Shown here: positions 53,281 to 61,892 of the stretch, piece by piece
Position numbering within the stretch: position 1 is the first letter of the stretch
How the letters are laid out: each line of letters opens with the position of its first letter
DNA from: Bin80 sp965215475
GTDB lineage: Bacteria; Bacteroidota; Rhodothermia; Rhodothermales; Bin80
Assembly: GCA_965215475.1 (NCBI GenBank)
Contig: OZ244061.1
Coordinates: forward strand, 248,001 to 312,000
Length of the DNA stretch: 64,000 bases
Direction: 5' to 3'
The notes under the pieces: generated by a model
The model's database searches: none
Seen by the model: the letters and a program-made list of their open reading frames with translations, nothing else
What the model was told of the DNA's origin: nothing
Made by a program: the position numbers and the translations under genes

Positions 53281-54481
53281 CTTCCTCTACAAATTGCTGG
53301 GTCACTTCTCCAGAATCTGGGTTTTTCAAAATAAGCCTCACTTTTCCATCTGGCAATCGCTCCCGCTTCACCAACTCGAATCCTTCTACCATTTTTTTAA
53401 ATCCTCGGATTCGTTTGACGTTTGTGCGTCCACGCCAATCTTCCAACTCAACAGATTCCCATTTTTTCGACTTCGCCGAACGATAGCATGCATCCATGAC
53501 GGCATTAACAATATACCCATCATAAAAAGTTTCTCTGGGCTCTCGTCCTTCGTCCATAGCATTAAACATGTCCGTGAACATGTCTGTATAGCCTAACTCA
53601 TGAACCTCATCCCCCACCGGAAACAACCATCCTGATTCTTTCTCTGCTTTTTCTGCAACATAACCTCCTGCCCCACTGGAGAACATTTCAAAACCGGTCC
53701 TGAGAAAATGGTTTAGCCAAATCGTTCCCTCTGTACCTGCCACTTCATCTCGTAAATCCATTCCCCCACGAAATGACCAACTGACTTCAAATTGTCCTAT
53801 CGCACCATTTTCAAATCGAATCAGACCGATTCCATTGTCTTCCGCATTAATGGGATGGACGAGTGTATCGGCCCAGCAATTCACTTCCATGGGCCGAATA
53901 TCTTTTCCTATAAAACTCCGAATGATTTCGATGCAGTGGCAGCCTAAATCAATAATCGCACCACCACCAGCTTGCTCTACATCCCAAAACCAGCTACTAT
54001 GCGGGCCGCTGTGAGTTTCTCGTGAGCGTGTCCATAGGATTTCTCCCAACGCACCACTATGGACTGATTCTAGTGCTTTGAGTGTTTTCGGCGTGTAAAC
54101 AAGATCTTCTAAGTATCCTGCAAAGATTCCACTTAACTCGACAATATCCAAGATGCGTTTTGCTTCTGTAGCACTGCGTGCCAATGGTTTTGTGCAGAGT
54201 ACGGCTTTATTTGCTTCTATGCAAAGCCGAATTGCTTCTTCATGCAGATGATTCGGCAAACCGATTACAACAACATCACTGGATGGATGATGAACAGCTT
54301 CGGCCATATCAGATACAGCATGCTCAATATCCCATTCATTCGCAAATTTCTGAGCGCGGCCTGTATCCCGTGAATACACACAACTAACACGGTCACGCCC
54401 CCGCTGCCCATGAAGTGTCATCGTATAGAATAGCCCTATCAGGCCAGTTCCAAGCATTGTTACACTACGATTCTTTTTCAT
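53231..54481 (-). CDS. Gfo/Idh/MocA family oxidoreductase
   Basis: The 416-residue NAD(P)-dependent sugar oxidoreductase has an N-terminal Rossmann motif MLGTGLIGLFYTMTLH, VVVIGLPNHLHEEAIRLCIE and KAVLCTKPLARSATEA (the EKP-like motif is here TKP). The C-terminal dimerisation domain includes GGGAIIDLGCHCIEIIRSF, with His in the place typical of the catalytic base. The C-terminal extension overlaps the start of the MBL-fold gene, so the two are coupled. Substrate is likely a sugar, inositol or sugar acid; it cannot be narrowed from the sequence. Confidence 0.92.
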   Translation of the reverse strand: MKKNRSVTMLGTGLIGLFYTMTLHGQRGRDRVSCVYSRDTGRAQKFANEWDIEHAVSDMAEAVHHPSSDVVVIGLPNHLHEEAIRLCIEANKAVLCTKPLARSATEAKRILDIVELSGIFAGYLEDLVYTPKTLKALESVHSGALGEILWTRSRETHSGPHSSWFWDVEQAGGGAIIDLGCHCIEIIRSFIGKDIRPMEVNCWADTLVHPINAEDNGIGLIRFENGAIGQFEVSWSFRGGMDLRDEVAGTEGTIWLNHFLRTGFEMFSSGAGGYVAEKAEKESGWLFPVGDEVHELGYTDMFTDMFNAMDEGREPRETFYDGYIVNAVMDACYRSAKSKKWESVELEDWRGRTNVKRIRGFKKMVEGFELVKRERLPDGKVRLILKNPDSGEVTQQFVEEDDQTIAERWSAPRGHS

Positions 54482-54643
54482 TTTCGCTTAGTTTTGCGTT
54501 AAATCCAAGAGCACATGCCCAGAAGAATGGTCTCCCAAGGCTTGGCCCTATGCAGTCAGATATCTATGCCACCCAAATATATTTGACCTGCTGGTTTGAT
54601 CAAGGATGATTCCAAGTTGGGTCACCCTGAAATTACAACAAAT

Positions 54644-55387
54644 TTATACCACGCCAAGAATTCGTAGGGCCATTATAGAAACCGCAATGACCATAATACC
54701 TCGGATAATCTTTTCGCCTCGACGAATCGCAACCTTCGCTGCAATAAACGCTCCTGTCGCATTTCCAGCGGCCAAAGTCAATCCAAATCCCCAATCTACC
54801 TTCCCTAAGAGTGCAAATACAAACAGTGTTGGAATTGTGTAAAGTAATATCACCGTAACCTTGTGAACCGTAGTCGTCAGCAAATCCAAGTGCAATAGAT
54901 GGAAAAATACCGCCATGAATAAAAAACCAATGCCTATTTGAACAAATCCCCCATAAAATCCAATCAGCAATAATACCGGTCCTGTCCAGAATGAACTCCT
55001 CGCAATCTTACCCGAAGCGACATTCTCTCTCGGAATAAGCATGGTCAATACGACCACAATTAATAGAACAGCAAGTATTTTCTCAAATAAGGCATCATTA
55101 ATTCTGGTGGCCATAATCGCTCCAGAGATCGCTCCCGGGATCGTCCACAATCCATAGGAGATGCTTTTGCGAATGTGTGTCTTCTTCTCAGATGAGAATG
55201 TAAGTGTAGCAGATATATTCTGAATAAGAATAGCCACACGATTTGTCCCGTTTGCGGCACCAGCATCGAGGCCTAGTAACACAAGGGCGGGCAGTGTTAT
55301 CGTAGATCCTCCACCCGCCATTACATTCATAATCCCTCCGATTACCCCCGCAAAAAAAAGGATCAAAAGGGCATGTAACTCCGACAT
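54644..55387 (-). CDS. TauE/SafE family membrane transporter (probable anion exporter)
   Basis: The 247-residue integral membrane protein has 7-8 hydrophobic helices. It carries the family's N-terminal FFAGVIGGIMNVMAGGGSTIT with LPALVLLGL, and the internal repeat FYGGFVQIGIGFLFMAVFFH. Members move sulfite, sulfonates or other organic anions. No sulfur genes are adjacent. It ends about 10 bases before yaaA on the same strand and may be co-transcribed with it. Confidence 0.88.
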   Translation of the reverse strand: MSELHALLILFFAGVIGGIMNVMAGGGSTITLPALVLLGLDAGAANGTNRVAILIQNISATLTFSSEKKTHIRKSISYGLWTIPGAISGAIMATRINDALFEKILAVLLIVVVLTMLIPRENVASGKIARSSFWTGPVLLLIGFYGGFVQIGIGFLFMAVFFHLLHLDLLTTTVHKVTVILLYTIPTLFVFALLGKVDWGFGLTLAAGNATGAFIAAKVAIRRGEKIIRGIMVIAVSIMALRILGVV

Positions 55388-55396
55388 GAAACAGCC

Positions 55397-56209
55397 TTAG
55401 CGGCGGATCATGACGATAGACTTGATCTCTCCATCAAGGCTTGAACGCTCACGAGAAAACTTAAACCCTCCCGGATGGCGCCAATCTTCAAGAGCATCTA
55501 CATCAATTGCAGGATCACGAACAACAAAATTCATAAACTGCCCACGATATACTGCGTCCTCTTTCAAGATACTTCCGTCCGAATTGTAGAAGCCCACCAT
55601 GGCTCGAGCGACATAAGAGCCATCATCGTCCCATGCCTCACGATATGATTCAGGCAATAAATCCCATACAAAGCGTTCCTGTACCACATTATTCAGATAG
55701 GGGCTGATATGTGGCTTCCAAAAAGCCGTGAGAGTACCGATTTCGGGTAGACTGGTAGACATTTCGAGCTTGTACTCCGGCACAAGGTCGTCTGGGCGAA
55801 GTAGGCCGAATAGGCCGCTGAAAATCGTACTGCTTTCTAATAAACGCCGCTGTGCTCCTGTAGGAAGGCCCTCAAAATCAACAGCACTGAAAAATGGATC
55901 CGGTACAAATCGTTTACGTGCTGCCATCAAGGGGGCTGAATAGACAGCTTTTGTAAGTTTCACTCCATCTTTGACGCTTTCTTTCCCAAATATATCCTCC
56001 AGAACTTCTGTTTCATTACCTCGAATGATCTGTAGGAGCCGATCTACAATTTCCCGACGTTTCGGGATCAACTGGTGAAAATAGTTAAAGGTCGTCTTGG
56101 AGCGATAATCAAATACATCTGGCGCAAAAGGATTGCCTCCGGCCGCCATGTAATTTGCTGCTGGCGCCAGCACGGCAAACCGGTCATCAATAATTCTCCG
56201 CCCTTTCAA
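55397..56209 (-). CDS. yaaA: YaaA family peroxide-stress protein (DUF328)
   Basis: This 270-residue protein is of the family in which E. coli YaaA limits free iron and protects DNA under hydrogen peroxide stress. Visible family sequences are KAVYSAPLMAARKRF, FSGLFGLLRPDDLVPEYKLE, SLPEIGTLTAFWKPHIS, ARAMVGFYNSDGSILKEDAV and GGFKFSRERSS. The N-terminus (DDRFAVLAPAANYMAAGG) is slightly longer than in E. coli. Its ATG overlaps the stop of the YtxH-type gene (ATGA), so the two are translationally coupled. Confidence 0.87.
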   Translation of the reverse strand: MKGRRIIDDRFAVLAPAANYMAAGGNPFAPDVFDYRSKTTFNYFHQLIPKRREIVDRLLQIIRGNETEVLEDIFGKESVKDGVKLTKAVYSAPLMAARKRFVPDPFFSAVDFEGLPTGAQRRLLESSTIFSGLFGLLRPDDLVPEYKLEMSTSLPEIGTLTAFWKPHISPYLNNVVQERFVWDLLPESYREAWDDDGSYVARAMVGFYNSDGSILKEDAVYRGQFMNFVVRDPAIDVDALEDWRHPGGFKFSRERSSLDGEIKSIVMIRR

Positions 56210-56529
56210 GATTCCGAGTGCTCCGACGATGCAGATCCCATGATCTCTTCCATCTGCGAATTTATCTCTTGTGCCTGTTCATTCGCTTTTGCCACCAAAG
56301 CCTCTCCCTCAGATTTCGCCCTTGTATTTTCCTGCGGCTCTTTGTTGGAGTCGGCAAGGCCTCTAACCTGTTTTGCTAACTCCTCCAGATGAAAAGTTGC
56401 CCGGCGGCGAAGTCTGCTTCCTTCCTCCGGAGCCAGAAGAAGTCCTAGGGTAAACCCTACCCCGCCCCCCATGAGAAGGCCCCAACCTAATGCACGCGTT
56501 ACATCTCCTAAGCCGTAATTCTTAGACAT
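56206..56529 (-). CDS. YtxH-like small membrane-associated protein
   Basis: The 107-residue protein begins with a Gly-rich membrane segment (ALGWGLLMGGGVGFTLGLLL), then APEEGSRLRRR, the pattern of YtxH/general-stress proteins (LLFAPxSGxELR). A charged, coiled-coil-prone tail follows (VAKANEQAQEINSQMEEIM). The stop overlaps the yaaA start by 4 bases. A stress-related role alongside yaaA is plausible. Confidence 0.75.
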   Translation of the reverse strand: MSKNYGLGDVTRALGWGLLMGGGVGFTLGLLLAPEEGSRLRRRATFHLEELAKQVRGLADSNKEPQENTRAKSEGEALVAKANEQAQEINSQMEEIMGSASSEHSES

Positions 56530-56630
56530 TTCTTTTGAGCTGTAATTAATTTGATCACTATTAGCGTATCAAAAACCACAAAACCTAATCACAAACTAAA
56601 CCAACATCCGTGTCAAGCGGTTATGCCCGC

Positions 56631-56726
56631 CTAGCGATTCCGTTTTTTATGCCGATTTTTACGCAATCGCTTTTTGCGCTTATGGGTTGCAATTTTGTGA
56701 CGCTTCCTCTTTTTACCACAGGGCAT
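56631..56726 (-). CDS. AURKAIP1/COX24-type 31-residue basic protein
   Basis: This tiny ORF is easily missed. It encodes MPCGKKRKRHKIATHKRKKR and continues LRKNRHKKRNR before TAG. The pattern MPxGKKRKRHKxxTHKRKKRxRKNRHKKK is highly conserved among Bacteroidota and relatives. It belongs to the COX24/AURKAIP1 domain family, whose mitochondrial member is the small-subunit ribosomal protein mS38. A ribosome-associated role is therefore likely. It lies alone, 104 bases upstream of the YtxH gene on the same strand. Confidence 0.85.
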   Translation of the reverse strand: MPCGKKRKRHKIATHKRKKRLRKNRHKKRNR

Positions 56727-56870
56727 ACAGTACTTGATTTTCAGTTAAAATAAGGAAAAACTACATGGATTTTCTTTCTACCGTGATCTGTATTAAATAG
56801 TTCCGTATGAACTTTTCTGTCTGTTCCTAGGAAATAACTTATATTTCTACTAACTTGACTGGTAAATCCA

Positions 56871-57689
56871 ATTGCTACTATCAATCGCCCCCTTCCGGCT
56901 AATTTAAGATCTCTCGAATCTAGCGGATTTGAATATGTTGACTCAGGCATTGATCATGAGCGGCCACCTATAGTATTCCTTCATGGACTTCTGGGGGATC
57001 CTGAGGGTTGGTATGACGCAGCATCCAACCTAGTATCTAGTGGGTATCGTGCCATCGTTCCGAATTTGAAAATGGACGATCTATCCCGTTCCCAAGCAAA
57101 TGTACAGGGTGTCGTTGACTATGTGCATGAATTTGTGACGTTCTTGGGGCTTGAAAAGATGATCCTGGTTGGCAATTCCCTTGGTGGACAGATTTCCGTC
57201 AGGTATACGACCTGCCACCCAAGATATGTTACTGGCCTGATATTATCTGGCTCTTCCGGGATTTACGAAACAGAATTAGGTCGTACAACTTTTCGGCGTA
57301 GTGACCGCGAATATATCCGAGTCAAAGCAGAAAAAACATTCTATGATCCAGCCATGGTGACAGAGGGCCTGATTGACCATATATGTGATATTGCGACAAG
57401 CAGAGTACGCGCACTTCGTTTTGTATGGCTTGCTCGAAGTTCCATGAAAGATCTCGTGATTGATGAGCTGAGCCACATCAATGTGCCCTCCTTTTTGATC
57501 TGGGGAGCAGAGGATCAGATCACTCCTCCCGATGTTGCTCACATGTTTCACGAATTACTTCCAAATGCCAAATTGCATATGATTGAAGAATGTGGCCATG
57601 CTCCAATGATGGAGCATCCTGAAGTTTTCAGTCGGTTATTGATCGAATTCCTAGATTATTCGTTCACCAAAATTCCCCTTCCTGCCTAG
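56871..57689 (+). CDS. Alpha/beta hydrolase, no standard start codon at its N-terminus
   Basis: The frame encodes a full alpha/beta hydrolase: oxyanion-site PPIVFLHGLLGDPEGWYD, nucleophile elbow LVGNSLGGQISVRY, acid in WGAEDQITPP, and catalytic His in EECGHAPMMEHPEV. Conserved-type sequence starts near codon ATT 56871 (IATINRPLPANLRS). In frame upstream there are only CTG at 56859 and then a TGA. The first ordinary start is TTG 57066, which would delete the oxyanion region and make the enzyme useless. So the gene either uses ATT or CTG, or its ATG has mutated. From 56871 it would have 272 residues, a normal size. The substrate is unknown. Confidence 0.75.
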   Translation: MATINRPLPANLRSLESSGFEYVDSGIDHERPPIVFLHGLLGDPEGWYDAASNLVSSGYRAIVPNLKMDDLSRSQANVQGVVDYVHEFVTFLGLEKMILVGNSLGGQISVRYTTCHPRYVTGLILSGSSGIYETELGRTTFRRSDREYIRVKAEKTFYDPAMVTEGLIDHICDIATSRVRALRFVWLARSSMKDLVIDELSHINVPSFLIWGAEDQITPPDVAHMFHELLPNAKLHMIEECGHAPMMEHPEVFSRLLIEFLDYSFTKIPLPA

Positions 57690-57699
57690 CTACATCTCC

Positions 57700-58146
57700 G
57701 TGCATAAACCCTTTCGTGTGGTCTTGTTTTTGACCTTGACGGTAGCTGGTTGCTCTCCTACCTTATCCCCTCTGTACCGAGATTATGAGCATCCTCACAA
57801 GGGTGATGCTATACTTTTCGACATTGAGGAAGCCTTGATGGATACGGGATGGACATTACTTCCTTCTTCGCCTCCAAATGCAGTGTTAACCGTGAATCGT
57901 CCAATTCGAAACTGGCTTTTGTACAAAGTAGTTGTTCAAGTAGAGGCTGTTCCAATCGGTGATAGGTATGTACGCCTGTTTATACATCCTTACCGGATCT
58001 ACCTAAGCGGTTCTCGCAGTAAAATCCCGTTTCTGAAACGTCGTATTCGTCGCCAAATCGTTCATGAAATTGATCAGGCTTTTGAGACCTATGGACTTAT
58101 TTCCGTTGGGACGGACATGTCACGGGATCAGGTTCGTTCAAGGTAA
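57700..58146 (+). CDS. Putative lipoprotein of unknown function
   Basis: The 148-residue product starts at GTG 57700 with a signal peptide and lipobox (FLTLTVAGC). A compact alpha/beta domain follows: ILFDIEEALMDTGWTLLPSS, NWLLYKVVVQVEAVPIGDRY and VRLFIHPYRIYLSGSR, then a basic helix and QIVHEIDQAFETYG. I do not recognise a family; the shape resembles small outer-membrane-facing lipoproteins of this phylum. It starts 10 bases after the hydrolase gene. Confidence 0.75.
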   Translation: MHKPFRVVLFLTLTVAGCSPTLSPLYRDYEHPHKGDAILFDIEEALMDTGWTLLPSSPPNAVLTVNRPIRNWLLYKVVVQVEAVPIGDRYVRLFIHPYRIYLSGSRSKIPFLKRRIRRQIVHEIDQAFETYGLISVGTDMSRDQVRSR

Positions 58147-58232
58147 TTCATCCCCTGCATTAAGTACTGAAATTAGGCCCTTATCTCAAAGTGGCGAACC
58201 TTTATCCAGAAATTGGCGTACACGGCTTTCAA

Positions 58233-58599
58233 GGGGATGATCAGGCTTCGACGGATTGTATCGAACAGCAAGTTGCGTGTCGAGTCAATCTGACTAGGAC
58301 TCGTAAAAATCACGTCAGAAAACCTGTAACTGCGAACGATTATTCGTACGCGATGGCGGCATAAACCCGCCATCTGTCTTCTGTTCATACCCGCTCACAG
58401 GTGGGATAGAAGGCATCGCCGAATGTGAGCACCCTATCTGGATTCCGGCTGTATCTGGTTAGTGGTATCTATCAGCCTTTGCTGACACTTGGCTTGGTCA
58501 CACGCTATGGGTAGATGCAAGACATTCAAGTGTGACCTACACACGTAGACGCTTGTATGTCCGACCTTTCGGACCCGGGTTCGATTCCCGGCATCTCCA
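58233..58599 (+). ncRNA. ssrA: tmRNA (transfer-messenger RNA)
   Basis: This one-piece tmRNA rescues stalled ribosomes. The 5' end GGGGATG (58233-58239) pairs with CATCTCC (58592-58598) to form the acceptor stem, and the 5' part continues with the hallmark ATCAGGCTTCGACGG. The T-arm is in GGACCCGGGTTCGATTCCCG. The tag frame GCG AAC GAT ... GCA TAA at 58332-58364 encodes ANDYSYAMAA, ending in AMAA. As I recall, the Salinibacter tag is closely similar. CCA is not encoded. Two open frames on the opposite strand here are artefacts. Confidence 0.96.
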
Positions 58600-58600
58600 C

Positions 58601-58636
58601 ATTTGAATGCCCGCTCAGGGCGGGCATTCAAATTTA
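58601..58636 (+). terminator. Strong terminator hairpin after tmRNA
   Basis: ATTTGAATGCCCGC (58601-58614) and GCGGGCATTCAAAT (58620-58633) form a perfect 14-bp stem with a short loop, followed by TTT. It lies one base after the mature tmRNA end. Its symmetry lets it also serve the convergent minus-strand gene. Confidence 0.9.
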
Positions 58637-58656
58637 GATCAGATCCAAAAAATCAT

Positions 58657-59499
58657 TTACCTTAACAGTGCATCAAATAATGATCTTTGATGCCTGAGTG
58701 CGGAAATTCTGTCTGCGGGATCCGTCCGTGCCTCCAGTAAGATCCAGCCTGTGAATTCAGATTTCACGAGCAACTCAAATAGCTGCTTGTATGGATATTC
58801 CGGACTATTGAGTTCGCGGATATGGACTGTATCACCAAAATAATCTCGGACAAGACCAAAATTATATTCAAGTCCAGGCTCATTCAAATCGGTCTGATTA
58901 CAATTCCAGCAGACCCGGACATTATGATGGCTTGCTGCCTCCATAATCTGCCTAATAATGGGAAGTTGATCTGTACGATATCCATGAACTTCTAGCCGGA
59001 TTTCCTGTCCATAATCTTCCCCAAACTGCCCCAGTGTTCGGAGTGCCCGTCCAATCTGGGCAATCGTCTGTTCTTCGGGAGCACCATCGGGTAAAGCATC
59101 CGGCTTCACTTTGACTCCACTTGCCCCGATATCATGTGCTAATACGATTGAAGCTTTTGCTTGACTGATTGCATGAGCTTGCTGGGCAGCTTCAATGTGA
59201 TGAAAGGACCAATTCATTCCCAGACCTACCAATACTATACCACTGTCTACGAAGTGTGACTGCACAGCTGCCCGTTCCGCAGTCGTGAGATGCACCTCTA
59301 CGCCATGTGCATGTTCTGTTCGCAATTCTACTCCTTCAACCCCCGTATTCTGACAGTTTCGAATCAGGGTGGGAAGATCCCAATCTCTACCCCAGAGATA
59401 GGTTACAAGACCGAATCTCATATCCCCGCTTCCTTGAGATATTGATTTAAATATCCCTTCCAGAGGACGTCTGAAAAATTCGCGACGAGACGAATGCAT
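58657..59499 (-). CDS. Sugar phosphate isomerase/epimerase-type TIM-barrel protein
   Basis: From ATG 59499 the product has 280 residues. A twin-arginine-like start (SSRREFFRRPLEG) is followed by only weak hydrophobic sequence, so export is uncertain. The barrel shows FGLVTYLWGRDWDLPTLIRN, GVEGVELRTEHAHGVE, AHDIGASGVKVKPDALPDG, IRLEVHGYRTDQLPII and VHIRELNSPEYPYKQLFELL, matching the AP-endonuclease-2 (xylose isomerase-like) fold with metal-binding Glu and His. The family in this phylum usually sits in sugar or polyol catabolism. A longer frame reaches 59547 but adds nothing recognisable. Confidence 0.85.
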   Translation of the reverse strand: MHSSRREFFRRPLEGIFKSISQGSGDMRFGLVTYLWGRDWDLPTLIRNCQNTGVEGVELRTEHAHGVEVHLTTAERAAVQSHFVDSGIVLVGLGMNWSFHHIEAAQQAHAISQAKASIVLAHDIGASGVKVKPDALPDGAPEEQTIAQIGRALRTLGQFGEDYGQEIRLEVHGYRTDQLPIIRQIMEAASHHNVRVCWNCNQTDLNEPGLEYNFGLVRDYFGDTVHIRELNSPEYPYKQLFELLVKSEFTGWILLEARTDPADRISALRHQRSLFDALLR

Positions 59500-59695
59500 T
59501 GCAGTTGAATATAGTGGTTTATACAGAATACTGCAGGAAGGATCCATGTATCCCGTGGCATTCCCCAGTTCAAAAACACATATCTATGAATCTCGTTAAA
59601 GAGATGTGACTCATGATCTTTCTTGCTTTTGTTCGTATCTGAACTCTTGAAAGGTCTCCGTTCCGTATTATGCATTAAACAAACCTCTATTCTCC

Positions 59696-60568
59696 GTGGC
59701 GACACTCATTGATGGAAGGAAAATTGCAGCAATCGTGCGCGAAGAAGTGCGTGATGAAGTTGCTGAATGGACATCCAAAGGACATGCTCCACCCTATCTT
59801 GCGGTAGTTCTTGTTGGTAATAACCCTGCATCCGCTTCCTATGTACGGGGCAAAATAAAAGCCAGTCAAAATGTCGGTATTGCAGGTGACACTTTAACCT
59901 TTGATGAAAATATATCTGAGAAAGATCTCCTTCAGGTGATCTATGATTTAAATGACAGTCCACATGTGAGTGGAATTCTTGTGCAGCTGCCACTACCCGA
60001 TCATCTTGACACCTCTCGGGTCATTTCTGCATTGAATTCCCAAAAAGATGTGGATGGTCTCCATGCGGAAAATGCGGGTCGAATGGTGTCTGACTTACCT
60101 GGATTTGCACCTTGTACACCTGCTGGAATCGTAGAGCTCTTGCGACGATCTAATATCGATATTGAAGGAAAGCATGCTGTTATTCTTGGTCGATCCAGTC
60201 TCGTTGGGCGCCCACTCGGAAGCCTACTGCTTCGAAAAGAAAATAATGCAACGGTAACCATCTGCCATAGTCGAACCCAAAACCTCCCCGAAGTATGTCG
60301 TCAAGCTGACATTCTCGTTGCCGCAATTGGCCGTGCTCATTTCGTGACGGCTGAGATGATCAAGCCGTTGGCAACGATCATAGATGTAGGAATCAACCGT
60401 ATTGATGACCCTACACATCCCCGAGGGTATCGTCTGACGGGTGATGTAGACTTTGAGGATGTTTACAGAATTGCGGGGCATATTACTCCCGTTCCAGGTG
60501 GTGTGGGGCCAATGACCATAGCGATGCTTCTAAAAAATACCATGATTGCAGCTAAACTACTCAATTGA
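59696..60568 (+). CDS. folD: Bifunctional methylenetetrahydrofolate dehydrogenase / cyclohydrolase FolD
   Basis: This cytosolic enzyme interconverts methylene-, methenyl- and formyl-tetrahydrofolate using NADP. The 290-residue protein begins at GTG 59696. Motifs include YLAVVLVGNNPASASYVRGK, the catalytic Lys in that block, VSGILVQLPLPDHLD, PCTPAGIVELL, VILGRSSLVGRPLGSLLL and the C-terminal TPVPGGVGPMTIAMLLKNT. Length and motifs are normal. The stop overlaps the mechanosensitive channel gene start (TGATG). Confidence 0.95.
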   Translation: MATLIDGRKIAAIVREEVRDEVAEWTSKGHAPPYLAVVLVGNNPASASYVRGKIKASQNVGIAGDTLTFDENISEKDLLQVIYDLNDSPHVSGILVQLPLPDHLDTSRVISALNSQKDVDGLHAENAGRMVSDLPGFAPCTPAGIVELLRRSNIDIEGKHAVILGRSSLVGRPLGSLLLRKENNATVTICHSRTQNLPEVCRQADILVAAIGRAHFVTAEMIKPLATIIDVGINRIDDPTHPRGYRLTGDVDFEDVYRIAGHITPVPGGVGPMTIAMLLKNTMIAAKLLN

Positions 60569-61548
60569 TGCAGTCCGTTCCAGAAAACATCCAAATTGCG
60601 GATACCCAACAGGTTGCGGACACCTCTCTGAGCATCATTGACTCTCTTCAAGCCGATACTACAGCAGATGTATCTGTTTCACTTCCTCAAGTTTTTGTAG
60701 ACGCAGGAACTCTTGTCTCAGAGGGTAGATTTTCTCAAGCTTGGAATGATATCTCAATGGAAATACTCGCTTGGTTGACAAATCTAGCACCCAGAACGGC
60801 GGCAGCGATACTTGTACTGCTTGTATTCTACACTACCTATAGAATCCTGTACAAATTGCTTTCCCGAATTCTGAAACGGAGTAATGTCGTTCAGGTTGGC
60901 CTTCAAACTTTAGTGTTACAAGCATTTCGGCTCCTCTCTATTGTTCTTATTTCCTTGGTTGTCTTACAGACCTTAGGGATAGATCCAGCTACATTGATCG
61001 CGGGGATTGGAGTTGCAGGAATTGCGTTTGGTTTTGCAGCTCGAGATACCGTTGAAAATATTCTTTCAGGTGTCAGTATACTGACGGATAAAGCCTTCCG
61101 CATTGGTGATACTCTGATCGTTGGGGGGACCTACTGTGTCGTTGAAAATATTACACTTCGCACCACGCGTTTACGCACGCCAAAAAATGAAGTCCTGGTC
61201 ATCCCAAATCAACAAATGGCGAATGAGCAAATCCTGAATCATACGATTGGGGGAACTCTTCGAATTGAGATTCCTTTCGGGATTGCATACAAAGAATCGC
61301 CTCAAGAAGCTCGTAATGTCATTCTGGAAATTACCAAGAATGATACACGCTTACTGAAAGATCCTGAACCACGAGTGATCGTGACGAGCCTGAATGACAG
61401 TAGCGTTGACCTTAGCTTGTGGGTATACGTAGAAAATCCGAAACAAGAACGTCAAATCATATACTACTATACCGAAGCCATTAAAGAAGCCTTGAATAAG
61501 GCGGGCATTGAAATCCCCTTCCCACATATCCAACTAGTCCAGGATTGA
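60568..61548 (+). CDS. MscS-type small-conductance mechanosensitive channel
   Basis: The inner-membrane channel opens on osmotic downshock. From ATG 60568 it has 326 residues. An N-terminal soluble stretch of about 70 residues precedes two membrane helices (AAILVLLVFYTTYRILY, LLSIVLISLVVLQTLGI), then the pore helix TLIAGIGVAGIAFGFAARDT, the MscS beta domain (KAFRIGDTLIVGGTYCVVEN, ITLRTTRLRTPKNEVLVIPN) and the C-terminal cage domain. The start overlaps the folD stop by one base, so the two are coupled. The partner relation with folD has no functional meaning that I can see. Confidence 0.93.
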   Translation: MQSVPENIQIADTQQVADTSLSIIDSLQADTTADVSVSLPQVFVDAGTLVSEGRFSQAWNDISMEILAWLTNLAPRTAAAILVLLVFYTTYRILYKLLSRILKRSNVVQVGLQTLVLQAFRLLSIVLISLVVLQTLGIDPATLIAGIGVAGIAFGFAARDTVENILSGVSILTDKAFRIGDTLIVGGTYCVVENITLRTTRLRTPKNEVLVIPNQQMANEQILNHTIGGTLRIEIPFGIAYKESPQEARNVILEITKNDTRLLKDPEPRVIVTSLNDSSVDLSLWVYVENPKQERQIIYYYTEAIKEALNKAGIEIPFPHIQLVQD

Positions 61549-61892
61549 GATTTCTACAGGAACTCATCAAATGACGGGTTCCGTGAATCTATCATTCAGG
61601 AAAATCACGATCCTTTTTCCTCACGAATATTGATCTCTGCCCGCCCAGTCTCTATCATAATACATAAAGATCCAACAATTCCTTTGACTTCTGATCCGTA
61701 GTTGACCCTTGGCTCCACCCGCTTCGCCCCGATCTCTGCACCGGGCACTGTATCTCCTCCGAAATGAAAATGCAGAAGTGACTGGTTTGGTATAGTTTTG
61801 CACGGGACTGTTCTTGGTTGATGAATAAATAAATGAGTGCCAAGATCGCGCAAACGAACCAGAACCGTCCTGTTATAAGATCTAAATTGGAT
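61549..61892. other. Intergenic region without a supported gene
   Basis: This region of 344 bases lies between the convergent mscS and cobalamin-binding-type genes. Overlapping minus-strand frames (61605-61853, 61655-61942) share one hydrophobic stretch (FWFVCAILALIYLFINQ) but shift frame and have no family match. A decayed small membrane protein gene is possible. Confidence 0.4.

Noticed and set aside
58173..58631. Two minus-strand open frames at the tmRNA
   Set aside because: They cover the structured tmRNA and its terminator; one gives the well-known spurious protein type seen opposite tmRNA/tRNA T-arms.
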